From contig JAUNGM010000008.1 in NCBI GenBank assembly GCA_030524545.1, positions 93,642-139,072 on the forward strand: a stretch of DNA of 45,431 nucleotides, given 5' to 3'. The position numbers and the translations under genes were made by a program. Under the pieces are notes generated by a model. The model did not search any database. It was not told the DNA's origin and saw only the letters and a program-made list of their open reading frames with translations. Source of the stretch: Eubacteriales bacterium. Its GTDB lineage: Bacteria; Bacillota; Clostridia; Lachnospirales; Lachnospiraceae. Positions 35,507 through 43,482 of the stretch are shown piece by piece; the first letter of the stretch is position 1, and the number at the start of each line of letters is the position of its first letter.

Positions 35507-36898
35507 ATGAAAAATGAGAATTATGAACAGATATTAGATAAAGTAAATACATATTCCAATCCGTCCCAACTTCGGATAACGGACATGAAAATCTGCAAAG
35601 TGGATCTGCCGCCATGGGGATGCTATCTGCTGAAATTAGAAACCAATCAGGGAATCTGCGGATTTGGTGAGATGAGGGACGGAGCAAGCCCTACCTATTT
35701 AAAAATGCTGAAGAGCCGTTTGATCGGGGAAAATCCCTGTGAGGTAGATCGTTTGTTCAGAAAAATCAAACAGTTCGGCGGACAGAGCAGGCAGGCCGGC
35801 GGCGTGTGTGCAGTAGAACTGGCTCTGTGGGATCTTGCAGGGAAGGCTTACGGTGTTCCGGTATACCAGATGATCGGCGGGCGTTTCCGCGACAATGTGC
35901 GTCTTTATGCAGATACACATATTGAAGACGGGCGAGCTACGGGTGTACTGATGGATCCGAAAGAAGTGGGCCGGGTATTAAAGGGGTTTATGGATGACGG
36001 ATATACGGTGCTGAAGATTTTGAGCGTGGAGCTTCTGATGGCCCAGGAAGGGAATTACTGTGGCCCTCTGGATTTTGTGGATAATTTAAGAGCTGCAGAA
36101 GCCAAAGTAAAAAAAGTGGCGAAAACCGGTACTCGTGCAGAAGTTTCTGCTGCTAACGCAGAATTATATGATTATAATCGTATTCCGCATCCATTTACTA
36201 ATATGCATGTCACAGAACAGGGACTGGATGCCCTGGAGGATTATATTGCACAGATCAGAGGAGTGATCGGATACAAAGTACCCCTTGCAATCGATCATTT
36301 CGGACATTTCCCGCTGCCTGATATGATCAAGATAGCGAGAAGACTGGAACGCTTTAATCTGGCATGGCTGGAGGATATGCTCCCCTGGTATCTGACAGAT
36401 CAGTATAAGGAACTAAAGAGCTTCACGACAGCGCCTATTGCAACGGGCGAAGACATGTATCTTGCGGAAACTTTTGAGCCGCTGCTGGCTGAGGGCGCGC
36501 TGGATCTGGTACATCCTGACATCCTGACATCAGGCGGGATCCTTGAGACAAAGAAACTGGGAGATCTTGCTGCGAAATATGGTGCTTCCATGGCAGTACA
36601 TATGTGTGAAAGCCCTATTGCAAGTCTTGCAGCAGCGCATATGGCAACGGCCAGTGAGAATTTCTTTGCACTGGAGCATGACTCTTTTGATTCCCCATGG
36701 TGGGAGGATCTGATCATCGGTCCGGTAAAACCAATGGTGGAACATGGATTTGCGCGTGTAACAGATGCACCGGGACTTGGAATCGAGGATCTGAATGAAG
36801 ATCTGATTCGTGAACATGGTCCGATTAAAGACAAAAATGTTTGGATATCGACAGATGAGTGGAATGAGGAAACCTCATTGGACCGTCTGTGGAGTTAA
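35507..36898 (+). CDS. Enolase-superfamily sugar-acid dehydratase/racemase
   Basis: The 463-residue mandelate racemase/muconate lactonising-type enzyme removes a proton next to a carboxylate, usually dehydrating an aldonic or uronic acid. Metal ligands are visible as D263 (AIDHFGHF), E289 (WLEDMLPW) and E315 (ATGEDMYL); H365 (AVHMCESP) is the likely C-terminal catalytic base. The N-terminal capping domain includes SRQAGGVCAVELALWDLAGKAYG. An insertion of about 45 residues rich in Lys/Ala and Asn (KVKKVAKTGTRAEVSAANAE) enlarges the protein over the usual 380-400. The start at 35507 has CGGAGGAA upstream and was chosen over 35456, which overlaps the permease gene. Substrate unknown. Confidence 0.88.
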   Translation: MKNENYEQILDKVNTYSNPSQLRITDMKICKVDLPPWGCYLLKLETNQGICGFGEMRDGASPTYLKMLKSRLIGENPCEVDRLFRKIKQFGGQSRQAGGVCAVELALWDLAGKAYGVPVYQMIGGRFRDNVRLYADTHIEDGRATGVLMDPKEVGRVLKGFMDDGYTVLKILSVELLMAQEGNYCGPLDFVDNLRAAEAKVKKVAKTGTRAEVSAANAELYDYNRIPHPFTNMHVTEQGLDALEDYIAQIRGVIGYKVPLAIDHFGHFPLPDMIKIARRLERFNLAWLEDMLPWYLTDQYKELKSFTTAPIATGEDMYLAETFEPLLAEGALDLVHPDILTSGGILETKKLGDLAAKYGASMAVHMCESPIASLAAAHMATASENFFALEHDSFDSPWWEDLIIGPVKPMVEHGFARVTDAPGLGIEDLNEDLIREHGPIKDKNVWISTDEWNEETSLDRLWS

Positions 36899-36911
36899 GG
36901 GGGAATAGACA

Positions 36912-37928
36912 ATGATGCGACTTGCTTACGGGCAGATAAAGACAGTAGACAGGGAGACAATGATGAATGCCAGACAGCTTGGAATCAACAGTGTGCAGTT
37001 TAATCTGCCGTATGATCTTCCGGCTGAGAAATACTGGAAATATGAAGATCTGGCAGAGTTTAAAGGACGCTGCGATGAATACGGCGTGACAGTGGAGGCA
37101 ATGGAAAACCTTCCGATTTCGTTTTATGACAAAGCGATGCTGGGCTTACCGGGACGTGACGAGCAGATTGAAAATGTATGTGAATCCATTCGAAACTTAG
37201 GAAGGGTGGGAATCCCGATCCTGGGGTACCATTTTTCTCCGTCATTTGTCTGGAGAACGCAGAATTATGCTCCGCTTGGCAGATACGGTGCCAAAGTACA
37301 GGCATTTGATCTGGAAGAACAGAAAAAAGGAATCGATGATATGGCTGATTTTGGCCAGAGAAGAGACGTGAAAATTCCGGATGTGGAGATTTTGTGGGAG
37401 AATTTTGAATATTTTATGAAACGTGTCATTCCGGTAGCAGAAGAATACGGCGTAACAATGGCACTGCATCCGGATGATCCGCCCATTGAGAGTCTTTCCG
37501 GAATTGCCCGTCTGTTCATTAGTGTGGACAGCTACAAACGTGCGGAAAAAATTGTAAACAGTCCCAATTGGGGTCTTCTGCTCTGCATTGGAACATTCTC
37601 CCAGATGCCGGGAGGCGCAAAGAATATTTTTGACGCAATTGATTACTTTGGCCCGCGTAAACGTCTGATCTATGCACATATGCGTGATGTACAGGGAACT
37701 GTGCCAAAATTCCATGAATGTTTTCTTGGGGAAGGAAATTTTGACCCGTTCGAAGTTATGTATGCACTGAAACACTCCGGATTTGACGGTTTTATTGTCA
37801 GTGACCATGTACCTGCAATTGAAGGAGATACGACCTGGGGACACCGTGTACGTTATGCGGATACCGGATATTTAAGAGGCTTAATGGAAGCAATCGATAA
37901 AATGGAAGAACGTAAAATGAATAAATAA
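36912..37928 (+). CDS. UxuA-like mannonate dehydratase family protein
   Basis: The 338-residue TIM-barrel protein resembles mannonate dehydratase. The metal-binding motif around H186 reads LHPDDPPIESLSG, close to the UxuA form. Later segments IYAHMRDVQGTVPKFHECFLGEG and SDHVPAIEGDTTWGHR also match the family pattern. It is shorter than E. coli UxuA (about 394) and replaces the usual CTG-type motif by LLCIGTFSQ. It may be a divergent dehydratase or an isomerase/epimerase of related substrate. GGGGGAAT precedes the ATG. It starts 13 bases after the enolase-family gene. Confidence 0.8.
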   Translation: MMRLAYGQIKTVDRETMMNARQLGINSVQFNLPYDLPAEKYWKYEDLAEFKGRCDEYGVTVEAMENLPISFYDKAMLGLPGRDEQIENVCESIRNLGRVGIPILGYHFSPSFVWRTQNYAPLGRYGAKVQAFDLEEQKKGIDDMADFGQRRDVKIPDVEILWENFEYFMKRVIPVAEEYGVTMALHPDDPPIESLSGIARLFISVDSYKRAEKIVNSPNWGLLLCIGTFSQMPGGAKNIFDAIDYFGPRKRLIYAHMRDVQGTVPKFHECFLGEGNFDPFEVMYALKHSGFDGFIVSDHVPAIEGDTTWGHRVRYADTGYLRGLMEAIDKMEERKMNK

Positions 37929-37950
37929 ACAGGTGGAGGTAGAAAGAACG

Positions 37951-38424
37951 ATGAGTTGCCCATTAAAAGATACACATTTGGTTCAGATAGGTTTTCTTGT
38001 TAAGGATATTGAAAAAACAAAAGAGGAATTTGCACGCTTTTTCGACGTGCCGCTACCGCCGACAGTAAACAGCGGAGAATATGCTGTAACACAGACAGAA
38101 TATCGCGGAGAACCGGCACCGGAAGCACAGTGCCTGATGACATTTTTCTATTTTGGAGATCTTCAGATGGAATTGATCCAGCCGAATGAGGCGCCAAGCG
38201 CATGGCGGGAATATCTGGAAGAACATGGAGAAGGAATTCATCATTTGGCCTTTCAGGTAAATGGAATGAAGATGAACATTGAAAATTGTGAGAGCTGGGG
38301 AATGAAACTGCTTCAGAAGGGAGAATACAGACGCGGAAACGGGCGTTATGCTTTTCTCGATGCAACAGACAGCCTGAAAATGGTGGTCGAACTTCTGGAA
38401 AGTGATGAAGATAAGAAAAACTGA
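37951..38424 (+). CDS. VOC (glyoxalase/epimerase-like) protein
   Basis: The 157-residue protein has two beta-alpha-beta-beta-beta units of the vicinal-oxygen-chelate fold, similar to methylmalonyl-CoA epimerase. Possible metal ligands are the His of DTHLVQIGFLV, the Glu of QMELIQP, the His of EGIHHLAFQV and the Glu of VVELLES. A GTG start at 37933 is possible, but GGTGGAGG at 37932-37939 looks like the ribosome binding site for the ATG at 37951. In this operon it could isomerise or open a keto-sugar intermediate; that is inference. Confidence 0.82.
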   Translation: MSCPLKDTHLVQIGFLVKDIEKTKEEFARFFDVPLPPTVNSGEYAVTQTEYRGEPAPEAQCLMTFFYFGDLQMELIQPNEAPSAWREYLEEHGEGIHHLAFQVNGMKMNIENCESWGMKLLQKGEYRRGNGRYAFLDATDSLKMVVELLESDEDKKN

Positions 38425-38435
38425 GAGGTGAACGG

Positions 38436-39785
38436 ATGGAAAAAAGGACTTTTCCCAAAGATTTTGTCTGGGGTACAGCGACAGCTTCCTATCAGATAGA
38501 AGGTGCGGTGAGGGAAGATGGACGCGGAGAATCCATATGGGACAGATATTGTTCCATTCCCGGAAACGTACGTAGAAATGATACGGGTGAGGTTGCCTGT
38601 GACCATTATCACAGATATAAAGAAGATGTTGCTTTGATGAAACAACTGGGAATGAAAGCATATCGTTTTTCTGTTGCCTGGACCCGCATTCTGCCGAAAG
38701 GGCGCGGGGAAATAAATGAGAAGGGAATCCGGTTTTATTCGGATCTGGTAGATGAACTGCTGTCAGCGGGAATTGAACCATATATTACCCTGTATCACTG
38801 GGATCTGCCCCAGGCCCTTCAGGATATCGGCGGATGGGCAAATCCTGAGATGCCCGGATATTTTCTGGAATTTTCCAGGATTGTGTTTGATCGTCTGGGA
38901 GACCGTGTGAAACATTGGATGACTCTGAATGAGCCGTACTGTGCTGCTTTTCTGGGGAATTATGAAGGACGTATGGCTCCGGGGCTGCATGACTTTTCTA
39001 CAGCAGTTCTGGCTGCTTATCATATGTATGTGGGACATGGTCTGGTAGTGAAAGATTTCCGTGAAAACCATCGGGAAGGAGAAATCGGGATCGCCCTGAA
39101 TCTGATGGGCAGACTGCCGCTTACGCAGGATGAAAAGAATCTTGCTGCTGCAAAACGTGCGGACGGATATCTGAACAGATGGTTTATCGAACCGATCGTA
39201 AAAGGAGAATATCCAAAGGATATGATTGAGCTTTACCGATCCAAAGGAGTTGTGCTGCCGGAATTCAGGAAAGAGGACCTTGCTCTGATCAGCCAGAAAC
39301 TGGATTTCATAGCTCTGAATTACTACAATGATTTTTGGGTAAAAGAGGACAAATCAAGGTGGCCGCTGGAATTTGTGATCGAGAATCCTCCCCATATGCC
39401 GGAGACGGACAGGAGCTGGCCGATCACAGAGGAAGGCTTTACGAACATGCTCCTTCGCATGAAAAATGAATATGGAGTAGACAATATCTTTATTTCAGAA
39501 AACGGTGCTTCCTACCATGATGTAGTGAATATGGAAGGGAAGGTAGTGGATAATGCCCGGTGCGATTTCCTGAGAAGGCATGTGATCGCTCTTCATAAAG
39601 CGATACAGGAAGGCGTGAATGTACGGGGATATTTTGTCTGGTCTCTGTATGATAACTTTGAATGGGCCGAGGGATACGACAGTCGGTTTGGAATTGTACA
39701 TATTGATTTTGGTACGCAGAAGCGGACAATTAAAGAGAGCGGATACTGGTATTCAAATCTGATTGCCCAAAATGCAGTGGAATAA
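38436..39785 (+). CDS. GH1 beta-glucosidase, non-phospho type
   Basis: The 449-residue intracellular GH1 enzyme opens FPKDFVWGTATASYQIEGA. The acid/base is E166 (TLNEPYC) and the nucleophile is E355 (FISENGAS). The aglycone-proximal motif FEWAEGYDSRFG is the form found in ordinary beta-glucosidases. The phospho-glucosidase Ser/Lys/Tyr pattern is missing. This agrees with uptake by an ABC transporter rather than a PTS. No signal peptide is present, so the glycoside must be imported first. GAGAGGTGAAC precedes the ATG. The end of the gene lies 13 bases before the next start. Confidence 0.95.
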   Translation: MEKRTFPKDFVWGTATASYQIEGAVREDGRGESIWDRYCSIPGNVRRNDTGEVACDHYHRYKEDVALMKQLGMKAYRFSVAWTRILPKGRGEINEKGIRFYSDLVDELLSAGIEPYITLYHWDLPQALQDIGGWANPEMPGYFLEFSRIVFDRLGDRVKHWMTLNEPYCAAFLGNYEGRMAPGLHDFSTAVLAAYHMYVGHGLVVKDFRENHREGEIGIALNLMGRLPLTQDEKNLAAAKRADGYLNRWFIEPIVKGEYPKDMIELYRSKGVVLPEFRKEDLALISQKLDFIALNYYNDFWVKEDKSRWPLEFVIENPPHMPETDRSWPITEEGFTNMLLRMKNEYGVDNIFISENGASYHDVVNMEGKVVDNARCDFLRRHVIALHKAIQEGVNVRGYFVWSLYDNFEWAEGYDSRFGIVHIDFGTQKRTIKESGYWYSNLIAQNAVE

Positions 39786-39798
39786 AAAGGAGATTTTT

Positions 39799-40941
39799 AT
39801 GGAAAAGGTGAAACCGGTACGGGTGGCCATTATTGGCTGCGGCGCGATCAGCGGGATTTATTTTGAGAATATTACAAAGAAATTTTCTATTCTGGAGCTG
39901 GCAGGCTGCTGCGATCTGAATACAAAGCTGGCAGAAGAGACAGCGCAAAAGTACCAGATTCCGGTTCTGACAATGGAAGAAATCATTGCGGATGAAACCA
40001 TTGAAATTGTCATTAATCTGACAACGCCGGCCGCCCATTATAGTGTGATCAGAAATCTGCTGGAACATGGAAAAAATGTCTATACGGAAAAGGTTCTGGC
40101 AGTGGAAAAGGAGCAGGCGGCAGATCTGGTAAGGATCGCAGACGAAAATAAGGTTTTGCTGTGTGCAGCTCCGGATACGTTTTTGGGCGCAGCAGCCCAG
40201 ACAGCGCGTTTTGCAGTAGACAGCGGTCTGATCGGAGAGGTGACCTCCTGCATTGCAGTTTTACAGAGGGATGCAGGTCTTCTGGCAGAAAAATATCCTT
40301 ATACAGCAAAAAAAGGAGGCGGGATCGGAATCGATGTGGGCGTTTATTATGCAACGGTTCTTCTGAGTATTCTTGGACCCGCAGTCCGCGTATGCGGAAT
40401 TTCCAAAACGCATGAACCACAGCGGACACATTTCTTTACTTCCAAGGGACTTCTTGGTGAGAAATATGAGATGGAAGCAGAAACCCTGCTGGCAGCAACC
40501 GTACAGTTTGAAAGCGGAGCCGTTGGAAGCCTGCACTTTAATTCCGCGAGCATACGCTGTGAAAAGCCGCTGGTAATTTTATATGGAACAGAGGGAATCC
40601 TGTATCTGTCTGATCCCAACTGCTTTGGGGGAGAGGTAAAAATACTTGCAAAAGGACAGGCGGAACCATATGTGCTTCCGGCAACTCATGCATACAGCGC
40701 AAATGAACGGGGGCTTGGTGTTGCCGAAATGGCGTGGGCTATGCGGAAAGGACGGACACCCCGTACACATAAGGAAATGGCGTACCATGCATTGGAATTA
40801 CTGACAGGAGCTATAGAAAGCAGTGAGACAGGCAATTTCTATGAGATGCGGTCACGCTTTGAGCAGCAGCCGCCGCTGTCGCGCGGTTATATGGATGAAA
40901 CGTATTCCATGTCGGAACCGGAGGCTGCCCTGGTATTTTAA
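39799..40941 (+). CDS. Gfo/Idh/MocA family oxidoreductase
   Basis: The 380-residue NAD(P)-dependent sugar oxidoreductase has an N-terminal Rossmann motif (VAIIGCGAISGIYFENI) and the EKx motif (VYTEKVLAVEKEQA) in place of canonical EKP. The C-terminal GFO/IDH sheet domain includes KKGGGIGIDVGVYYATVLL, which corresponds to the catalytic GGG..D...H region but with Tyr where His is common. The open frame reaches back into the GH1 gene, but AAAAGGAG lies six bases before the ATG at 39799. It probably oxidises a sugar, glycoside or inositol hydroxyl. Confidence 0.88.
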   Translation: MEKVKPVRVAIIGCGAISGIYFENITKKFSILELAGCCDLNTKLAEETAQKYQIPVLTMEEIIADETIEIVINLTTPAAHYSVIRNLLEHGKNVYTEKVLAVEKEQAADLVRIADENKVLLCAAPDTFLGAAAQTARFAVDSGLIGEVTSCIAVLQRDAGLLAEKYPYTAKKGGGIGIDVGVYYATVLLSILGPAVRVCGISKTHEPQRTHFFTSKGLLGEKYEMEAETLLAATVQFESGAVGSLHFNSASIRCEKPLVILYGTEGILYLSDPNCFGGEVKILAKGQAEPYVLPATHAYSANERGLGVAEMAWAMRKGRTPRTHKEMAYHALELLTGAIESSETGNFYEMRSRFEQQPPLSRGYMDETYSMSEPEAALVF

Positions 40942-40969
40942 TTCATAGAATCAGATATAGGAGGAGAAG

Positions 40970-41058
40970 ATGGATAATATTTACCTGGCTCTGATACCAT
41001 TTCCACAGCGGAAATCCTTGACAATATGATACACCGTTTCTTTCCGGAACGTTATTAA
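40970..41058 (+). pseudogene. Apparent scar of a deleted operon gene
   Basis: After the oxidoreductase gene a perfect-looking start region (TATAGGAGGAGAAG then ATG at 40970) opens a frame that stops after 19 codons (MDNIYLALIPF...). In another frame the sequence reads YLPGSDTISTAEILDNMIHR to FFPERY and a TAA at 41056-41058, which looks like a natural protein C-terminus. The next gene's own ribosome binding site follows at once. A start and an end without a middle suggest an internal deletion of a former gene. The lost family is not recognisable. Confidence 0.5.
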
Positions 41059-41072
41059 AAGGAGAGAGTTCT

Positions 41073-42206
41073 ATGCGTGACTACTTAAAGGAATATGGGA
41101 TTCAGCCATATATAAATGCACACGATACGATCACGCTTTATGGCGCGAGCCGTGTCGCACAGAATACAAAGGAAGCAGCAGACCAGATCTCAGGATGTTT
41201 TGTGGATATTCCGGAGCTTCAGAGGATACTGGGAGAACGGATTGCAGAACTGACTCATAATGAGGCTGCGTATATAGCAAATTGTTCCTCGGGAGCGATC
41301 CAGCTTTGTGCGGCTGTCTGCCTGGCGGGTGGGGATGATTTTGCATATAAATGTCTGCCGGATACTTTGGGAAGACCGGACGAAATTATTATCCTGCACA
41401 GTCAGCATAACTGCTATGACAAGGCTTTGGAATCTGCGGGTGCAAAGATCCGTATAATCGGTGATGCGGATGAGGTGCTGGAATTTGACCTGAAAGCTTC
41501 TATTACGGAAAAAACGGCTGCTGTTTTTTACTGTCCTGCAAGTATCTACAGGAGAGGATCCCTGCCGCTTTCCAGGGTTGCAGAAATTGCCCATGAAAAA
41601 GGAGTTCCCGTTATTGTAGATGCAGCGGCGCAGCTTCCTCCTGTGGAAAATCTCTGGAAGTTTACCGCGCAGGGCGGAGATATGGTGATTTTCAGCGGCG
41701 GAAAGACATTATGCGGTCCTCAGACAAGCGGCCTGATTGTGGGGAAAAAAGAATATATTGAGGATTGCCGGCGATTCGGCGCCCCGAACCATGGCATATG
41801 CCGCAGCTCCAAAGCGTCGAAGGAAAGTATGATCGGCCTGTGCGTGGCTATTGAGAATTATATGAATATGGATCATACGGAAAATGGGAGGAGACTTTCT
41901 GCCAGGGTGGATGAGATGATCCTGGCTATGAAAGAATGCCCCTTATATCAGCCCTATCGGGTAGAGCATGGATCAGTAGGGCAATCTTATCCACGTGCAT
42001 TTGCACAGATCAGAGAACCGCATACCGTTTCGGAGGTGGTTCTGGCAATGAAAGAAAAACATATTTTTATTGGCGCAGATGCAATGGAAAATGCGATATA
42101 TCTAAGTCCGCTGAATCTGACGGAAGAGGAATGCCATATAGTCTGCAAGGCCCTCCGGGAGGTTGGAGAAAAGCTGAGCGGACAGGAAGAAGAAAGAAGG
42201 GCATAA
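41073..42206 (+). CDS. SelA-fold PLP enzyme, D-glucosaminate-6-P ammonia-lyase (DgaE)-like
   Basis: The 377-residue type I fold PLP enzyme resembles the SelA/DgaE group. The likely Schiff-base lysine is K211 (VIFSGGKTLCGPQTSG), preceded by the aspartate segment VPVIVDAAAQLPP. The N-terminus has YINAHDTITLYGASR, as in these lyases (INAxGTxTxLGGS). DgaE removes ammonia from 2-amino-2-deoxygluconate 6-phosphate. Here the exact amino-sugar acid is unknown. AAAAGGAGAG precedes the ATG. The downstream amidohydrolase starts two bases after the stop codon. This pairing is seen in other Firmicutes and enterococci. Confidence 0.82.
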   Translation: MRDYLKEYGIQPYINAHDTITLYGASRVAQNTKEAADQISGCFVDIPELQRILGERIAELTHNEAAYIANCSSGAIQLCAAVCLAGGDDFAYKCLPDTLGRPDEIIILHSQHNCYDKALESAGAKIRIIGDADEVLEFDLKASITEKTAAVFYCPASIYRRGSLPLSRVAEIAHEKGVPVIVDAAAQLPPVENLWKFTAQGGDMVIFSGGKTLCGPQTSGLIVGKKEYIEDCRRFGAPNHGICRSSKASKESMIGLCVAIENYMNMDHTENGRRLSARVDEMILAMKECPLYQPYRVEHGSVGQSYPRAFAQIREPHTVSEVVLAMKEKHIFIGADAMENAIYLSPLNLTEEECHIVCKALREVGEKLSGQEEERRA

Positions 42207-42207
42207 A

Positions 42208-43449
42208 ATGCTGCAAAACAAAGAGTATGATATTTTATTAAAAAACGGTCACGTAATTGATCCGGCAAATCAGATTGACAGTCGGATGGATATTGCTGTA
42301 AAAAATGGGAAAATTTGTAAAGCAGAGGCCGATATCCGTGAGAAAAATGTAAAAAAAGTGCTGGATGTAAAGGGATGCTATGTTGTTCCGGGACTGATCG
42401 ATATGCATTGCCACTGTTATCCGCTGTTTCCATTATATAAGGACAGCCTTCCGACTATCAATCCGGATGCCCATATGTTTCAGGCTGGTGTGACAACCGC
42501 TGTAGATGCAGGAACCTGCGGATGGAAAGATTTTTACAGGTTTAAAGAGGAAATCATCGATAAGGCGGAAACACGTATTCTGGCATTTCTCAATATCGCA
42601 TCAGGAGGAATGGTACATCTGGATACAGAGCAGGAACCGAAGAATTTTCATCCCCAAATAGCAGCGTCAATGGCGAAGGAATTTGATGACGTGGTAGTCG
42701 GATTCAAAAGTGCCCATTACTGGGTTGGAATCCCGTTTGATGAGGTGCATACGCCATGGGCATCCATAGACTGCATGACAGAGGCGGGAGAACTGTGCAA
42801 TAAGCCGTGCATGGCTGATTTTCAGCCGAATCTTCCGCTGCGTACGTATCAGGAACTGATTCTTGAGCATCTGCGTCCGGGGGATATCCATACCCATGTA
42901 TTTGCCCAGCAATTTCCGATTTTGGATGAAAATGGAGAAGTAGAAGACTATATGTATCGTGCACGTGAACGAGGTGTACTTTTTGATCTGGGGCACGGTG
43001 CATTCAGCTTTTGGTTTAGAAATGCCGTTCCTGCGCTTCGGCAGGGTTTTTATCCCGATACGATCTCTACGGATCTGTATGTGGATAATGTTGCAGGACC
43101 TGTGATCAGTATGACGCATGTAATGTCAAAATATCTGAATATGGGAATGCCGCTGCGGGAGGTGATCTATCGCTCTACTGTTCGTCCTGCACAGGTGGTT
43201 CGGCATCCGGAATTAGGGACCTTATCTGTGGGAAGCTGTGCAGATGTGGCTATATTAAGAGATCTTGAAGGTCCTGTCGCATTTGCTGACAGCGGTCGTA
43301 CGAGAATCAACGGAAATCATCGTCTGGAGTGTGTGGGAACAATAAGAAACGGAAAAATAGTATACAATCCTTATGCTATGGGTATGCCGGAATGGGAGAA
43401 TGCTCCGGCACCTTATTGGACGACACCCGGGGTACTGGATCTGGATTAG
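42208..43449 (+). CDS. Amidohydrolase/deacetylase family metalloenzyme
   Basis: The 413-residue enzyme has the composite amidohydrolase layout: a beta-sandwich start (YDILLKNGHVIDPANQ), the metal-binding HxH at H67/H69 (LIDMHCHCYP), a likely carboxylated lysine in VVGFKSAHY, and later metal/His residues in THVFAQ and DLGHGAFSF. The catalytic aspartate is probably in TISTDLY. Members next to SelA-like genes are annotated as deacetylases or adenine-deaminase-like. It could remove an N-acyl group before the PLP enzyme acts (inference). AGAAAGAAGGGC precedes the ATG and overlaps the previous stop region. Confidence 0.87.
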   Translation: MLQNKEYDILLKNGHVIDPANQIDSRMDIAVKNGKICKAEADIREKNVKKVLDVKGCYVVPGLIDMHCHCYPLFPLYKDSLPTINPDAHMFQAGVTTAVDAGTCGWKDFYRFKEEIIDKAETRILAFLNIASGGMVHLDTEQEPKNFHPQIAASMAKEFDDVVVGFKSAHYWVGIPFDEVHTPWASIDCMTEAGELCNKPCMADFQPNLPLRTYQELILEHLRPGDIHTHVFAQQFPILDENGEVEDYMYRARERGVLFDLGHGAFSFWFRNAVPALRQGFYPDTISTDLYVDNVAGPVISMTHVMSKYLNMGMPLREVIYRSTVRPAQVVRHPELGTLSVGSCADVAILRDLEGPVAFADSGRTRINGNHRLECVGTIRNGKIVYNPYAMGMPEWENAPAPYWTTPGVLDLD

Positions 43450-43482
43450 TGCAAATAAGCAGGTAAACAGGATATCATTGCT

